Source: JANLTP01 sp031363055 (GTDB lineage Bacteria > Pseudomonadota > Gammaproteobacteria > Burkholderiales > Burkholderiaceae_E). Taken from it: DNA of 64,000 nt. The stretch lies in NCBI GenBank assembly GCA_031363055.1, contig JANLTP010000140.1, positions 6,897 to 70,896 on the forward strand. The letters run 5' to 3'. The notes below the pieces were generated by a model. That model was not told the origin of the DNA. It was given only the letters and a program-made list of their open reading frames with translations, and searched no databases. Position numbers and translations under genes: made by a program. Positions 42,540 through 52,076 of the stretch are shown in pieces. The stretch's first letter is position 1. Each line of letters starts with the position of its first letter.

Positions 42540-43310
42540 ATGAACATCAGAATATTGTGCCGGGCAGTCGTGTTATCGTCGTGCCTGACAGGTCTAACTT
42601 GCTTGCTGCCTCTGACGGCGGCCGCCGCCGATCTGACGGTTTCGGCCGCGTCCAGTCTCACCAATGCGTTTCGCGAACTCGCGCCGGTCTTCGAAGCCGA
42701 AAATCCGGGCGCCAAAGTCGTATTCAACTTCGCTGCATCCGATGCTCTGCTCGCGCAAATCGCCAAGGGGGCGCCCATTGATGTGTTTGCTTCCGCCGAT
42801 CAGGAAGCAATGGATCGTGCCGATTCGTTGAAGTTGTTGGCACCAGGGTCGAAACACAATTTCGTCAGCAACACGTTGGTCGTGATCACACCCATCGGTA
42901 GCGCCCTGGATCTGAAGGCCCTGGTGGATTTGCAAAAGTCAGAGGTCAAGCGTGTCACGTTAGGCAATGCCGCCGTCCCGTTCGGACGTTACGCTCGTGG
43001 CGCGCTTGACGCAGCGCGTTTGTGGAGCGCGATTGAACCGAAAGCGATTTATGGACAAAACGTTCGCCAGAGCCTGGACTATGTCGCACGCGGTGAGGTC
43101 GATGCAGGCTTCGTGTACCTGACCGATGTGGCGATTCAAAAGGACAAGGTCAAGTTAGCGTTCAGTGTGGCGACCGAAACACCGATCCGCTACCCGATTG
43201 CCGCCGTCGCCGATAGTCCCAACCCGGCAGCGGCGCGCAAGTTTGTCGCGTTCGTCTTGACGCCGCCCGCGCAGGCGGTTCTGGCGCGATTCGGCTTCGG
43301 CAGGCCTTAG
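42540..43310 (+). CDS. modA: Molybdate ABC transporter substrate-binding protein
   Basis: The 256-residue exported protein has a signal peptide (cleavage near TAAAADL) and the ModA fold: LTVSAASSLTNAFRELAPVFE, VVFNFAASDALLAQIAKGAPIDVFASADQEAMD and the later NVRQSLDYVARGEVDAGFVYLTD. It binds molybdate or tungstate in the periplasm. The ATG at 42540 gives the normal signal peptide. It heads modABC. Confidence 0.94.
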   Translation: MNIRILCRAVVLSSCLTGLTCLLPLTAAAADLTVSAASSLTNAFRELAPVFEAENPGAKVVFNFAASDALLAQIAKGAPIDVFASADQEAMDRADSLKLLAPGSKHNFVSNTLVVITPIGSALDLKALVDLQKSEVKRVTLGNAAVPFGRYARGALDAARLWSAIEPKAIYGQNVRQSLDYVARGEVDAGFVYLTDVAIQKDKVKLAFSVATETPIRYPIAAVADSPNPAAARKFVAFVLTPPAQAVLARFGFGRP

Positions 43311-43383
43311 TACGCAACCGTAATACGTAACGCGTGATACCCCTATCAGTACGCCAACCCAGCTTAACGAGCCTGACGCGCGG

Positions 43384-44058
43384 ATGAACGAGAACCTGTG
43401 GATCACGCTGGCCCTGACCTTGAAAGTTGCAGCCTGGGCAACCGCGATCAACCTCGCGTTCGGGGTCGCAGCCGGCTGGGTTCTCGCTCGCAAACGCTTC
43501 GTTGGGCGCGAATTGCTCGATGCGATCCTGACCTTGCCGTTCGTGCTGCCGCCAACGGTGCTCGGGTACTACTTGTTGGTCGTGATCGGCAAACAAGGTT
43601 GGCTCGGTCGCTGGCTGGATCAGAGCTTCGGCATCAACCTGATTTTTACTTGGCAGGGGGCGGTGATCGCCGCCTCGTTGGTTTCATTTCCGTTGGTATT
43701 GAAATCGGCGCGCGCGGCCTTCGATGAAGTGGATCCGCAGCTTGAGCGCGCCGCCCGCGTGCTGGGCCTCGGCGAGTGGGCGGTGTTTTTTCGCATTACT
43801 TTGCCCATGGCCTGGTCCGGCATTCTGGCCGGCACCCTGCTCGTGTTTGCCCGTTCGTTGGGCGAGTTTGGCGCCACGCTGATGGTTGCCGGCAGCATTC
43901 CGGGTCGAACCCAGACGCTGTCGATTGCGGTGTATGAAGCGGTGCAGGCCGGTCAGGACGATGTAGCGAATTTCATCGTAATGATTATGTCGCTGACCTG
44001 CATCGTGGTGCTGCTGGCGGCGGGTCGATTGGCACCACCGACTCGGCACGCTCGGTGA
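43384..44058 (+). CDS. modB: Molybdate ABC transporter permease
   Basis: The 224-residue membrane protein has five or six hydrophobic segments and the EAA-type coupling motif ARSLGEFGATLMVAGSIPGRT characteristic of ModB. LPFVLPPTVLGYYLL is also family-typical. It forms the channel for ModA-bound molybdate and is 73 bp after modA. Confidence 0.94.
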   Translation: MNENLWITLALTLKVAAWATAINLAFGVAAGWVLARKRFVGRELLDAILTLPFVLPPTVLGYYLLVVIGKQGWLGRWLDQSFGINLIFTWQGAVIAASLVSFPLVLKSARAAFDEVDPQLERAARVLGLGEWAVFFRITLPMAWSGILAGTLLVFARSLGEFGATLMVAGSIPGRTQTLSIAVYEAVQAGQDDVANFIVMIMSLTCIVVLLAAGRLAPPTRHAR

Positions 44059-44067
44059 CATTACCCC

Positions 44068-44766
44068 ATGAGTTTTGACATCGACATTACCAAGGTCGTC
44101 AAGAGCGCGCAAAGTCGATTCGAGTTGAACGTACGCTTTTGCACACGTGCGCGCCGTACCGTCATCTACGGCCCCTCGGGCGCGGGCAAGAGTCTCACCT
44201 TGCAGGCGCTGGCCGGTCTCTTGTCGCCGGACCGCGGCCGGATCAAATTCAACGACGACGTGTTGTTCGATCATGATGTACCTATCGATGTGCCGGCTCG
44301 CCAGCGCGGCTTTGGCTACGTGTTCCAGGACTACGCACTCTTTCCGCGATTGAATGTGCGCCAGAACATCGCGTTCGGGCTGAAGCGTGGTTGGCGCAAT
44401 CCTGACCGTCAGGTCGGCGGCGAGGCGGTGGACCACTGGCTTCGTGCCTTCGAGTTGACCGCTGTCGCGGCGCAACTGCCCAGCGAGCTATCGGGTGGGC
44501 AGCGTCAGCGAACGGCACTGGCGCGTGCATTGGTGCACGCGCCACGCGCCTTGCTGCTCGATGAGCCGTTTGCGGCGCTCGACCCGGAACTGCGCGAACG
44601 TATGCGCGGTGAACTCGACGAGCTGTTGAAACGCATCGATCTGCCGATCGTCATGATTACTCACGATCCTCAGGATCTTGAATGGTTCGGCGACGAGTCG
44701 CTTTATTTGCGCGACGGCATGATTACCGCACAACCGTCTACGCGACTCGTGTCAAGCGGGCGCTGA
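44068..44766 (+). CDS. modC: Molybdate ABC transporter ATP-binding protein, short form
   Basis: The 232-residue ATPase has Walker A GPSGAGKSLT, the ModC-type GYVFQDYALFPRLNVRQNI, signature ELSGGQRQRTALARALV and Walker B LLLDEPFAALDPELR. It ends just after the nucleotide-binding domain. The C-terminal Mop-type domain present in Escherichia coli ModC (about 350 residues) is missing, with a normal stop, so regulation by bound molybdate is probably absent. It converges with the Crp/Fnr gene 7 bp away. Confidence 0.9.
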   Translation: MSFDIDITKVVKSAQSRFELNVRFCTRARRTVIYGPSGAGKSLTLQALAGLLSPDRGRIKFNDDVLFDHDVPIDVPARQRGFGYVFQDYALFPRLNVRQNIAFGLKRGWRNPDRQVGGEAVDHWLRAFELTAVAAQLPSELSGGQRQRTALARALVHAPRALLLDEPFAALDPELRERMRGELDELLKRIDLPIVMITHDPQDLEWFGDESLYLRDGMITAQPSTRLVSSGR

Positions 44767-44773
44767 ACCCGCT

Positions 44774-45457
44774 TTACTCATACCCCTGCAAGCCCGCCAA
44801 ATCACGAATCACAATCGCCCCGTATTCAACCGCCAGCAAGCCCTTTGACTCCAAAGCCTTCAACGCTCGGTTGACCCGCTGGCGCGACAGTCCGGTCAGA
44901 AAGCCGATCTCCTGCTGCGAGATATCGAGTCGGCGATTGTTGCCCGGGAACAGCACCGGATTGAACATCTGCGCCAGACAGCGGGCGACGCGGGCGTCTG
45001 GTCCCAGCAGGCGCTCGAACTCGACCATCGCGATAAATTGTCCGAGCCGCTCGTTGAGTTGGGTCAGCAGGAAACGGTTGAAGGCAATACTGCTGTCCAT
45101 CAAGCGATGGAACGTGGCGCGCGGCATGTAGGCGATCCGGCTGTCGCGGATTGCGACCACGTCGTAGCGGCGGGATTCGTCTTTGAGCAACGAGCCCTCG
45201 CCAAGCCAGGCGCCAGCCGGAATACCGGTGAAGGTGACAGCCTTGCCGTCGAACGACACCGAGGCAATTTTCACGATACCGTCGATGACGCCGACCCAAC
45301 TGTCGACCGTTTCGCCTTTGCGACAGACCAGGCTGTTGGCTGGAATATCGCGCACAATCGTTTCCCGGTGAATCCGTTTGAGTTCCTCGCCTGTAAGGTT
45401 CCTGACCCAACCCGACTGATCGAGCAGATCTTTCAGTTGCTTTCGGTCAATGTTCAT
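44774..45457 (-). CDS. Crp/Fnr-family transcriptional regulator
   Basis: The 227-residue protein has an N-terminal cyclic-nucleotide-binding-like domain (LVCRKGETVDSWVGVIDGIVKIAS and the GEGSLLKDESRRYDVVAI stretch) and a C-terminal winged helix with ISQQEIGFLTGLSRQRVNRALKAL. No Cys cluster typical of Fnr is seen, so the effector is not an iron-sulfur cluster. The frame extends far upstream opposite the ligase gene, but ATG 45457 starts at the family's usual point. It is divergent from the CoA-ligase/Liv operon and likely controls it. Confidence 0.88.
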   Translation of the reverse strand: MNIDRKQLKDLLDQSGWVRNLTGEELKRIHRETIVRDIPANSLVCRKGETVDSWVGVIDGIVKIASVSFDGKAVTFTGIPAGAWLGEGSLLKDESRRYDVVAIRDSRIAYMPRATFHRLMDSSIAFNRFLLTQLNERLGQFIAMVEFERLLGPDARVARCLAQMFNPVLFPGNNRRLDISQQEIGFLTGLSRQRVNRALKALESKGLLAVEYGAIVIRDLAGLQGYE

Positions 45458-45524
45458 AGGCGGTGTGGCAGGCGCGGTGGGGCAAAGCGGATCAGTTGTC
45501 GGATTTCTGATATTCTGACTTGAA

Positions 45525-45628
45525 TTGTCATCAAAGCGACAATCTGGACGACAATCTGAGTCTAGACTTCGCAACCGCCTTCTGGAAATTCCAGAAAAGC
45601 CGGCGAAAGTTCTGGAAAGTTCCCGGAA
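45525..45628. promoter_or_regulatory. Operator-like palindromes between the Crp/Fnr gene and the CoA-ligase operon
   Basis: TTCTGGAAATTCCAGAA at 45580-45596 is a perfect palindrome. A second TTCTGGAA begins at 45610, exactly 30 bp later, followed by TTCCCGGAA. A separate dyad TTGTC-N8-GACAA lies at 45525-45542. All are in the 271-bp divergent region. The 30-bp spacing puts the two TTCTGGAA half sites on the same face of the helix. Confidence 0.55.
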
Positions 45629-45728
45629 ATTCGGCGGAATTGACTGAGGCCGGTACAAAAATAATGTAGTGACGAGTGATACCACGGTCGCGAGACCCAC
45701 TGCGATGACACGAGGAGCACGGGAGACG

Positions 45729-47729
45729 ATGGTGCAAACCGCAACTGCGGGCACGAGCGCCGCATTCGCCGAAGTTCGCGAGTTCGGTAATACGACCTTT
45801 CCTCGTCTGTTCCTGCAACACAACTCCGTGCGCCCGAGCGCACCGGCGCTGCGTGAGAAAGATCTGGGAATCTGGCAAACCCAGACCTGGGCTGAACTGA
45901 AAGCCGAGGTCGAGGCGATTGCAGGGGGTCTGCTGGCCATGGGTTTCAGGCGCGGCGAGAACCTTGCGCTGATCGGCGAGAACCGCCCGCGTCTTTATAT
46001 TGCAATGATCGCCGTGCAGGTGCTGGGCGGTGTTCCGGTGCCCCTGTATCAGGATGCGCAGGCCTCCGAGATGCTCTACGTGTTTCAGAACGCCGAGATT
46101 CGGTTTGCCATCGTTGAGGACCAGGAGCAGGTCGACAAGATGAACGAGCTGCGTGAGCAACATCCGGCCCTCGCGCATATTGTTTTTGACAACCCGCGGG
46201 GTTTGCGGAATTATGACGATCCGACGCTGAGTTCGTACGACAAGTTGCTCGAGAGCGGTCGGCAATACGCCAGCAACCACAGTGGCTTTTTCCAGGCCGA
46301 GATCGACCGAGGTTCGCCCGATGATGTGGCAGCAATGTTCTACACGTCGGGCACGACCGGTAATCCGAAGGGGGTCATTCATACCCATCGCAACCTGATC
46401 TCGATGTCTACCGAGGTCTCGCGTATGGAGAAGCTGACGGCCGACGAAACGGTTCTGGCCTATCTTCCGATGGCCTGGATCGGCCAGAACATCTTCTCGT
46501 ATTCGCAGTGGCTCATCAATGGCTTCACGGTGCATTGCCCGGAGTCGCAAGCGACCATCAACGCCGACATGCGCGACATTGGTCCGACCTATTATTTCGC
46601 ACCGCCGCGAGTCTTCGAGGCCTTGCTGACCCAGGTCACGATTCGCATGGAAGATGCAGCGCCGTTCAAGCGTAACCTCTTCAAGTACTTCATGGATCAC
46701 GCCACCCGGGTTGGCGGCCGTATTCTGGACGGCGACACGTCGATCGGCTTCCTGGATCGCCTGAAGTACCAGATTGGCAACATCGCGGTGTATGGTCCCC
46801 TGCGCAACGCACTCGGTATGAGCAAGATCAAGCTCGTGTACACCGCCGGTGAAGCGATCGGCCCGGATCTCTTCGTGTTCTATCGCTCGCTGGGCATCAA
46901 CATGAAGCAGCTCTACGGCTCGACCGAAACCGCGGTCTGGGTTTGTGTTCAGCCCGACGGACAGGTCAGTGCCGAGTCGGTCGGCCCGCCGGTTCGAGGC
47001 GTTGAGTTGAAGATCGCCGACAGCGGCGAAGTCATGGTGCGCAGCCCCGGGCTGTTGCGCGAGTATTACAAGAATCCGCAAGCGACCGCCGAGGTCAAGG
47101 ACGCCGAAGGTTGGTACCGAACCGGTGACGCAGGATACCTGGACCAGCAGGGCCATTTGCGCATCATTGATCGCGCCAAGGATGTCGGCAAGCTCGCCAA
47201 TGGCGCCTTGTTCGCGCCCAAGTACGTAGAGAACAAACTCAAGTTCTTTCCGTTCATCAAGGAAGCGGTGGTGTTCGGCGCCGGCAAGGACGAGGTCATG
47301 GCCTTCGTCAACATGGATTTCGAAGCCTGCGGCAACTGGGCCGAGCGTCGCAACCTGGTGTACACCGGCTATGTCGATTTGGCCTCGCGCAAAGAGGTAT
47401 CGGACATGATTCGCGAGTGCGTCGAAAAGGTCAACTTGGATCTGGCCTCCGATCCGATGATGGCCTCCTCGCAAATCAAGCGGTTTCTGATTCTCTACAA
47501 ATCACTGGAAGCCGATGATGAAGAGTTGACACGCACGGGCAAGGTGCGTCGCGGCTTCATTGCAACCAAATATGAGGAACTGGTCGACGCCTTGTATTCG
47601 GGTAAACATGAACAGTATATTCAGACCAAGGTACGCTTTGAAGATGGCCGAGTCGGCCAGGTATCGGGCACTTTGAAGATTTTCGACGCCAAGGTGTTTC
47701 CGGCAGCAGCCGCTAAAAAGGCGGCGTGA
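45729..47729 (+). CDS. AMP-binding acyl-CoA ligase (long-chain fatty-acid-CoA-ligase type)
   Basis: This enzyme of about 666 residues has the adenylate-forming motifs YTSGTTGNPKGV (A3), YGSTETAVW (A5), TGDAGYLDQQGHLRIIDRAKD (A7/A8) and a C-terminal lid domain. Such ligases activate a carboxylate as acyl-AMP and transfer it to CoA. It heads an operon containing an importer and a second CoA ligase, so it probably activates the imported carboxylic acid. The start is uncertain: ATG 45729, ATG 45705 and GTG 45669 are all in frame. 45729 is chosen because the preceding residues look non-conserved, although GGGAG is rather close to it. Confidence 0.88.
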   Translation: MVQTATAGTSAAFAEVREFGNTTFPRLFLQHNSVRPSAPALREKDLGIWQTQTWAELKAEVEAIAGGLLAMGFRRGENLALIGENRPRLYIAMIAVQVLGGVPVPLYQDAQASEMLYVFQNAEIRFAIVEDQEQVDKMNELREQHPALAHIVFDNPRGLRNYDDPTLSSYDKLLESGRQYASNHSGFFQAEIDRGSPDDVAAMFYTSGTTGNPKGVIHTHRNLISMSTEVSRMEKLTADETVLAYLPMAWIGQNIFSYSQWLINGFTVHCPESQATINADMRDIGPTYYFAPPRVFEALLTQVTIRMEDAAPFKRNLFKYFMDHATRVGGRILDGDTSIGFLDRLKYQIGNIAVYGPLRNALGMSKIKLVYTAGEAIGPDLFVFYRSLGINMKQLYGSTETAVWVCVQPDGQVSAESVGPPVRGVELKIADSGEVMVRSPGLLREYYKNPQATAEVKDAEGWYRTGDAGYLDQQGHLRIIDRAKDVGKLANGALFAPKYVENKLKFFPFIKEAVVFGAGKDEVMAFVNMDFEACGNWAERRNLVYTGYVDLASRKEVSDMIRECVEKVNLDLASDPMMASSQIKRFLILYKSLEADDEELTRTGKVRRGFIATKYEELVDALYSGKHEQYIQTKVRFEDGRVGQVSGTLKIFDAKVFPAAAAKKAA

Positions 47730-47780
47730 TCTTGGCAGCTTTTTTGGCTATCGCAGTTGAGCATTGTGAGTATTGACTAA

Positions 47781-48566
47781 ATGAGCGAACGAAAAATCGG
47801 CGAGGTGATTCTGGATCTGAAGGGCATCTCGCTGGCCTTTGGCGGCGTCAAAGCGCTGACCGACATCTCGTTTAATGTTCGCGAGCATGAAGTGCGCGCC
47901 ATCATTGGTCCGAACGGTGCCGGCAAGAGTTCGATGTTGAATGTCATCAATGGCGTCTACACGCCGCAGCAGGGCGAGATCACGTTCCGTGGTCAGCGCT
48001 TCAGCAAGATGAACCCGCGCAAGGTCGCCGAAATGGGCGTGGCGCGGACGTTTCAAAGCTTGGCTTTGTTCAAAGGCATGTCGGTGCTCGATAACATCAT
48101 GACCGGGCGCAATCTGAAAATGCGCACCGGTGTGCTCGCACAGATGTTGAACATCGGCCCGGCGCAACGCGAAGAAACCGCGCAGCGCGAAGAGGTCGAG
48201 AAGATCATCGACTTCCTCGAGATTCAAAGCTTTCGCAAGACGCCGGTGGGCCGCTTGCCGTACGGATTGCAAAAGCGCGTCGATCTCGGTCGTGCGCTCG
48301 CCATGGATCCGAGCATGTTGCTGCTCGACGAACCGATGGCCGGCATGAACGTCGAAGAAAAGCAGGATATGTCGCGTTTTATTCTCGACGTCAACGACGA
48401 GTTCGGAACGACCATCGTGCTGATCGAACATGACATGAGCGTCGTTATGGATATTTCCGACCGTGTGGTCGTGCTCGACTATGGCAAGAAGATTGGCGAC
48501 GGTACGCCCGATGAAGTGCGTAACAATGAAGACGTGATTTCCGCCTATCTGGGCGTGGCGCACTAA
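47781..48566 (+). CDS. Branched-chain-amino-acid-type ABC transporter ATP-binding protein, LivG family (second system)
   Basis: The 261-residue ATPase has Walker A GPNGAGKSSMLN, the LivG-type GVARTFQSLALFKGMSVLDNIMTGR, a degenerate signature (LPYGLQKRVDLGRAL) and Walker B LLLDEPMAGMN with the switch His in IEHDMSVVMD. It is placed between the ligase and the permease gene, an order often found where a Liv-type importer serves aromatic-acid catabolism. Confidence 0.92.
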   Translation: MSERKIGEVILDLKGISLAFGGVKALTDISFNVREHEVRAIIGPNGAGKSSMLNVINGVYTPQQGEITFRGQRFSKMNPRKVAEMGVARTFQSLALFKGMSVLDNIMTGRNLKMRTGVLAQMLNIGPAQREETAQREEVEKIIDFLEIQSFRKTPVGRLPYGLQKRVDLGRALAMDPSMLLLDEPMAGMNVEEKQDMSRFILDVNDEFGTTIVLIEHDMSVVMDISDRVVVLDYGKKIGDGTPDEVRNNEDVISAYLGVAH

Positions 48567-48610
48567 CCAATACCGGTACGGCATCCGCGCAGTATTCAGG
48601 ATTTAACGAT

Positions 48611-49537
48611 ATGGGATTTTTTCTGGAAGTAGTGCTCGGTGGCTTGATGGCTGGCGTGTTGTATTCGCTGGTGGCGCTGGGCTTTGTGCTGATCTTCAAG
48701 GCCTCGGGCGTCTTCAATTATGCGCAGGGCGCGATGGTACTGTTCGCTGCGCTCGCCATGGCGCGCCTGGCCGAGTGGATTCCAAAGTGGGTACCCGCGC
48801 TGTCACCGGTGGCGATGGTCATCGCCTTTGTGCTGTCGGTCATCATCATGATTGCGCTGGCCTGGGCGATCGAAAAGATTGTGTTGCGCCCGTTGGTCAA
48901 CCAGGACGGCATTGTCCTCTTGATGGCGACCCTGGGCGTGACCTTCTTTCTTGACGGATTCGGTCAAACGATCTGGGGCTCGGACATTTACAACCTGGAT
49001 CTGGGTATTTCGAAAGATCCGCTGATTGTTCTCGAGAATGTTTTTCCGGGCGGTATCCTGTTGAACCGGGATGACATCTTCGCCACCATCATGGCCGTCA
49101 TCCTGGTGGCCGTGTTGGCGCTGTTCTTTCAGAAGACCGCCACCGGTCGTGCACTTCGAGCCGTCGCTGATGACCACCAGGCCGCGCAGTCGATCGGCAT
49201 TCCGCTGAATCGCATCTGGGTGATCGTCTGGTCGGTGGCGGGTTTTGTTGCGCTGGTCGCCGGAATGGTCTGGGGCAGCAAACTGGGCGTGCAGTTCTCA
49301 TTAGCGATTCTGGCGCTCAAGGCGCTGCCGGTGGTGATTCTCGGCGGCTTTACCTCGATTCCGGGCGCGATCCTGGGTGGGCTCATCATCGGGCTGGGCG
49401 AGAAGCTCTCCGAGGTCTATCTGGGCCCGATGCTGGGCGGTGGTATCGAGAACTGGTTTGCGTATGCGCTGGCGCTGTTGTTTCTGCTGGTGCGCCCGCA
49501 AGGTTTGTTCGGCGAGAAGATCATCGATCGCGTGTAG
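48611..49537 (+). CDS. Branched-chain-amino-acid-type ABC transporter permease, LivH family (second system)
   Basis: The 308-residue membrane protein has LivH signatures LGGLMAGVLYSLVALGFVLIFKASGVFNYAQG, GRALRAVADDHQAAQSIGIP and a C-terminus RPQGLFGEKIIDRV. It pairs with the LivM protein encoded 24 bp downstream. Confidence 0.92.
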   Translation: MGFFLEVVLGGLMAGVLYSLVALGFVLIFKASGVFNYAQGAMVLFAALAMARLAEWIPKWVPALSPVAMVIAFVLSVIIMIALAWAIEKIVLRPLVNQDGIVLLMATLGVTFFLDGFGQTIWGSDIYNLDLGISKDPLIVLENVFPGGILLNRDDIFATIMAVILVAVLALFFQKTATGRALRAVADDHQAAQSIGIPLNRIWVIVWSVAGFVALVAGMVWGSKLGVQFSLAILALKALPVVILGGFTSIPGAILGGLIIGLGEKLSEVYLGPMLGGGIENWFAYALALLFLLVRPQGLFGEKIIDRV

Positions 49538-49561
49538 ACGGATAAGAACGGACGATTAAAC

Positions 49562-50626
49562 ATGCTGTACCGCGAAAACGGCCAATTCAAGACGACGTAC
49601 CGGGCCGATCAACAAATCTTTCCGATCCTGCAAGATCGGATTGTGGTCATTGCCTTCGTTGCGCTGATTATTTTTGTCGTCCCTTTGTTCACGACGGATT
49701 ACGCATTTCGCGCCATCATCAATCCGTTCCTGATTCTGGCGCTGGCCACCATTGGTCTGAATCTGCTGGTCGGCTATTGTGGTCAGATTTCGCTCGGCTC
49801 TGGTGCGTTTATGGCGGTTGGCGCCTATGCTGCCTACAACCTCGCCCTGTACTTTCCGTGGCTCAACCTGATTCTGGTGTTCATCCTCTCGGGTGTGTGC
49901 GCCATGCTGGTCGGCATTATCTTTGGCGTGCCGAGTTTGCGAATCAAGGGTCTGTATCTGGCGGTGGCAACCCTGGCGGCGCAGTTCTTCTCGGACTGGG
50001 TGTTCGCCCGCATCAAGTGGTTCACCAACTATGCGGCATCGGGTTCGGTTTCGGTGCCGACGCCGGAGGTTTTTGGCATCTTGCTCGATTCTCCGGTACG
50101 CCGTTATTGGTTTTTGCTACTGATCGTTGGCGTCGGCGCGCTGCTGGCCAAGAATCTGATTCGAGGCCATATCGGCCGCTCCTGGATGGCGATTCGTGAC
50201 ATGGACGTCGCCGCATCGGTCATTGGTATTCAACCGATGCGCGCGAAATTATCGGCGTTCGCGCTGAGTTCATTTTTTATCGGGGTAGCCGGAGCGCTCT
50301 GGGGGTTTATTCACCTGGGTTCCTGGGAGCCGTTGGCCTTTGACGTCAACCGATCGCTGAATTTATTGTTTATGGTAATCATCGGCGGGCTTGGTTCAAT
50401 TTTGGGAAGCTTCTTCGGTGCGGCGTTTATCGTGATTCTGCCGATTCTGCTCAATCAGGGACCGGCAGCCCTGGGTGTGCCACTGTCGACAGCAGCAGCG
50501 ACCCATCTGGAGTTCATGATTTTCGGCGCGCTGATTGTGTTTTTCCTGATTGTTGAACCGCATGGCTTGGCGCGTTTGTGGTCGGTCGGAAAAGAGAAGC
50601 TGCGGCTTTGGCCATTCCCGCATTGA
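49562..50626 (+). CDS. Branched-chain-amino-acid-type ABC transporter permease, LivM family (second system)
   Basis: The 354-residue membrane protein carries LNLLVGYCGQISLGSGAFMAVGAYAAY, LPWLNL-type segments, RSWMAIRDMDVAASVIGIQPMRAKL and the C-terminal VEPHGLARLW typical of LivM. Its length and helix pattern are those of an intact permease. Confidence 0.92.
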   Translation: MLYRENGQFKTTYRADQQIFPILQDRIVVIAFVALIIFVVPLFTTDYAFRAIINPFLILALATIGLNLLVGYCGQISLGSGAFMAVGAYAAYNLALYFPWLNLILVFILSGVCAMLVGIIFGVPSLRIKGLYLAVATLAAQFFSDWVFARIKWFTNYAASGSVSVPTPEVFGILLDSPVRRYWFLLLIVGVGALLAKNLIRGHIGRSWMAIRDMDVAASVIGIQPMRAKLSAFALSSFFIGVAGALWGFIHLGSWEPLAFDVNRSLNLLFMVIIGGLGSILGSFFGAAFIVILPILLNQGPAALGVPLSTAAATHLEFMIFGALIVFFLIVEPHGLARLWSVGKEKLRLWPFPH

Positions 50627-50683
50627 TGCTGCCGGTTTCAAGTTTCGAGTTCGTAGATTTTAATAACCTGAAGGAGGTTGACC

Positions 50684-52030
50684 ATGAGACAAATCGTTCG
50701 CAAGTCTCTTCTCGCCCTGGCAGCAACCGCTGCGGTAGCCACTGGTGCCCTGGCACCACAACTGCCGGCATTCGCCCAGGCTAAAGAGCAGTTTTTCCCG
50801 ATCCTCGTTTACCGTACCGGTGCCTACGCGCCGAACGGCGTGCCGTTTGCCAACGGCATGGTGGATTATTTGAAGATGATCAATGCCCGTGATGGCGGCG
50901 TCAACGGCATCAAGATGACGTTTGAAGAGTGTGAGACGGGCTATGCCACCGACCGCGGCGTCGAGTGTTATGAGCGTCTGAAGGGCAAGGGACCGACCGG
51001 CGCCACCGCCGTGCATCCGTTGTCGACCGGCATCACGTTTGCGCTGACCGACAAGGCGCCGACCGACAAGATTCCAATCATCACCATGGGCTATGGCCGC
51101 TCGGAATCGGCTGAGGGTCGTGTCTTCAAGTACAACTTCCCGATTGGCGGCACGTATTGGACAGCGGCCGATATTCTGGTTCAGCATATCGGTAAAAAAG
51201 AAGGTGGTTTGGACAAGCTGAAGGGCAAGAAGATTGCGCTCATCTATCACGACTCACCGTACGGCAAAGAGCCGATCCCGCTGCTGGTTGAACGCGCCAA
51301 GATGCATGGCTTCGATCTGCAGCAGATCGCGGTCACTCACCCGGGCGTTGAGCAAAAAGCGGCCTGGCTGCAGGTGCGTCAAAGCAAGCCTGACTATGTG
51401 TTCCTTTGGGGTTGGGGCGTCATGAACTCGACGGCACTCAAGGAGGCGGTAGCTACCGGCTTTCCGCGTGACAAGATGTTCGGGGTCTGGTGGGCGGCGG
51501 CTGAGCCTGACGTGATTCCTGCGGGCGATGGTTCCAAGGGCTATCAGGGCCTCAACTTTCTGGCTGGCGCAGGTCTGGGTAAGGCCCATCAGGACATCCT
51601 GAAGCTGGTGCACGAGAAGGGCCAAGGCACCGGTCCGAAAGAGGAAGTTGGCACGGTGCTGTACAACCGGGGTATGGTTGCTGCAGCGATCAACGTCGAG
51701 GCGGTCCGCAAGGCGCAGGAAAAGCACGGCAAGAAGCCGCTGACCGGTGCCGAGGCGCAATGGGGCTTCGAGAACCTGGCCATCGATGCCGCGCGTATCA
51801 AGGCAATCGGCTTTGAGGGCTACATGACGCCGCTGTCGACGTCGTGCGCCGATCACATGGGCGGCAATCAGGCGCGTGTGCATCAGTGGGACGGCAAGAA
51901 GTGGAACTACGTGTCGGAAGTGCTTGCTGCGGACATGCAGATCATCAAACCGATGGTTGATGCTGCGGCCAAGAAGTACGCTACCGAGAAGAAGATCGAC
52001 TATCGCGACTGCGCCAAAGACGCCGGCTGA
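50684..52030 (+). CDS. Periplasmic substrate-binding protein of the second Liv-type ABC importer
   Basis: The 448-residue precursor has a signal peptide ending near LPAFAQA and a type I binding-protein fold: ILVYRTGAYAPNGVPFANGMVDYLKMINARDGGVNG, YATDRGVECYERLKG, and IPIITMGYGRSE. The ATG at 50684 has a full AAGGAGG (50671-50677) six bases upstream, the strongest ribosome binding site in the operon, consistent with high receptor output. Together with the two flanking CoA ligases it suggests uptake of a carboxylate, possibly aromatic. Confidence 0.92.
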   Translation: MRQIVRKSLLALAATAAVATGALAPQLPAFAQAKEQFFPILVYRTGAYAPNGVPFANGMVDYLKMINARDGGVNGIKMTFEECETGYATDRGVECYERLKGKGPTGATAVHPLSTGITFALTDKAPTDKIPIITMGYGRSESAEGRVFKYNFPIGGTYWTAADILVQHIGKKEGGLDKLKGKKIALIYHDSPYGKEPIPLLVERAKMHGFDLQQIAVTHPGVEQKAAWLQVRQSKPDYVFLWGWGVMNSTALKEAVATGFPRDKMFGVWWAAAEPDVIPAGDGSKGYQGLNFLAGAGLGKAHQDILKLVHEKGQGTGPKEEVGTVLYNRGMVAAAINVEAVRKAQEKHGKKPLTGAEAQWGFENLAIDAARIKAIGFEGYMTPLSTSCADHMGGNQARVHQWDGKKWNYVSEVLAADMQIIKPMVDAAAKKYATEKKIDYRDCAKDAG

Positions 52031-52076
52031 TTATTGCTGGCTAGTCCTGATGATTGATGATTGTTGATGGTTGATC

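Noticed and set aside
45531..47474. Very long open frame (about 650 codons) on the minus strand
   Set aside because: It is antisense to the well-supported acyl-CoA ligase gene and contains no recognisable domain; GC-rich codon use opens the opposite frame.
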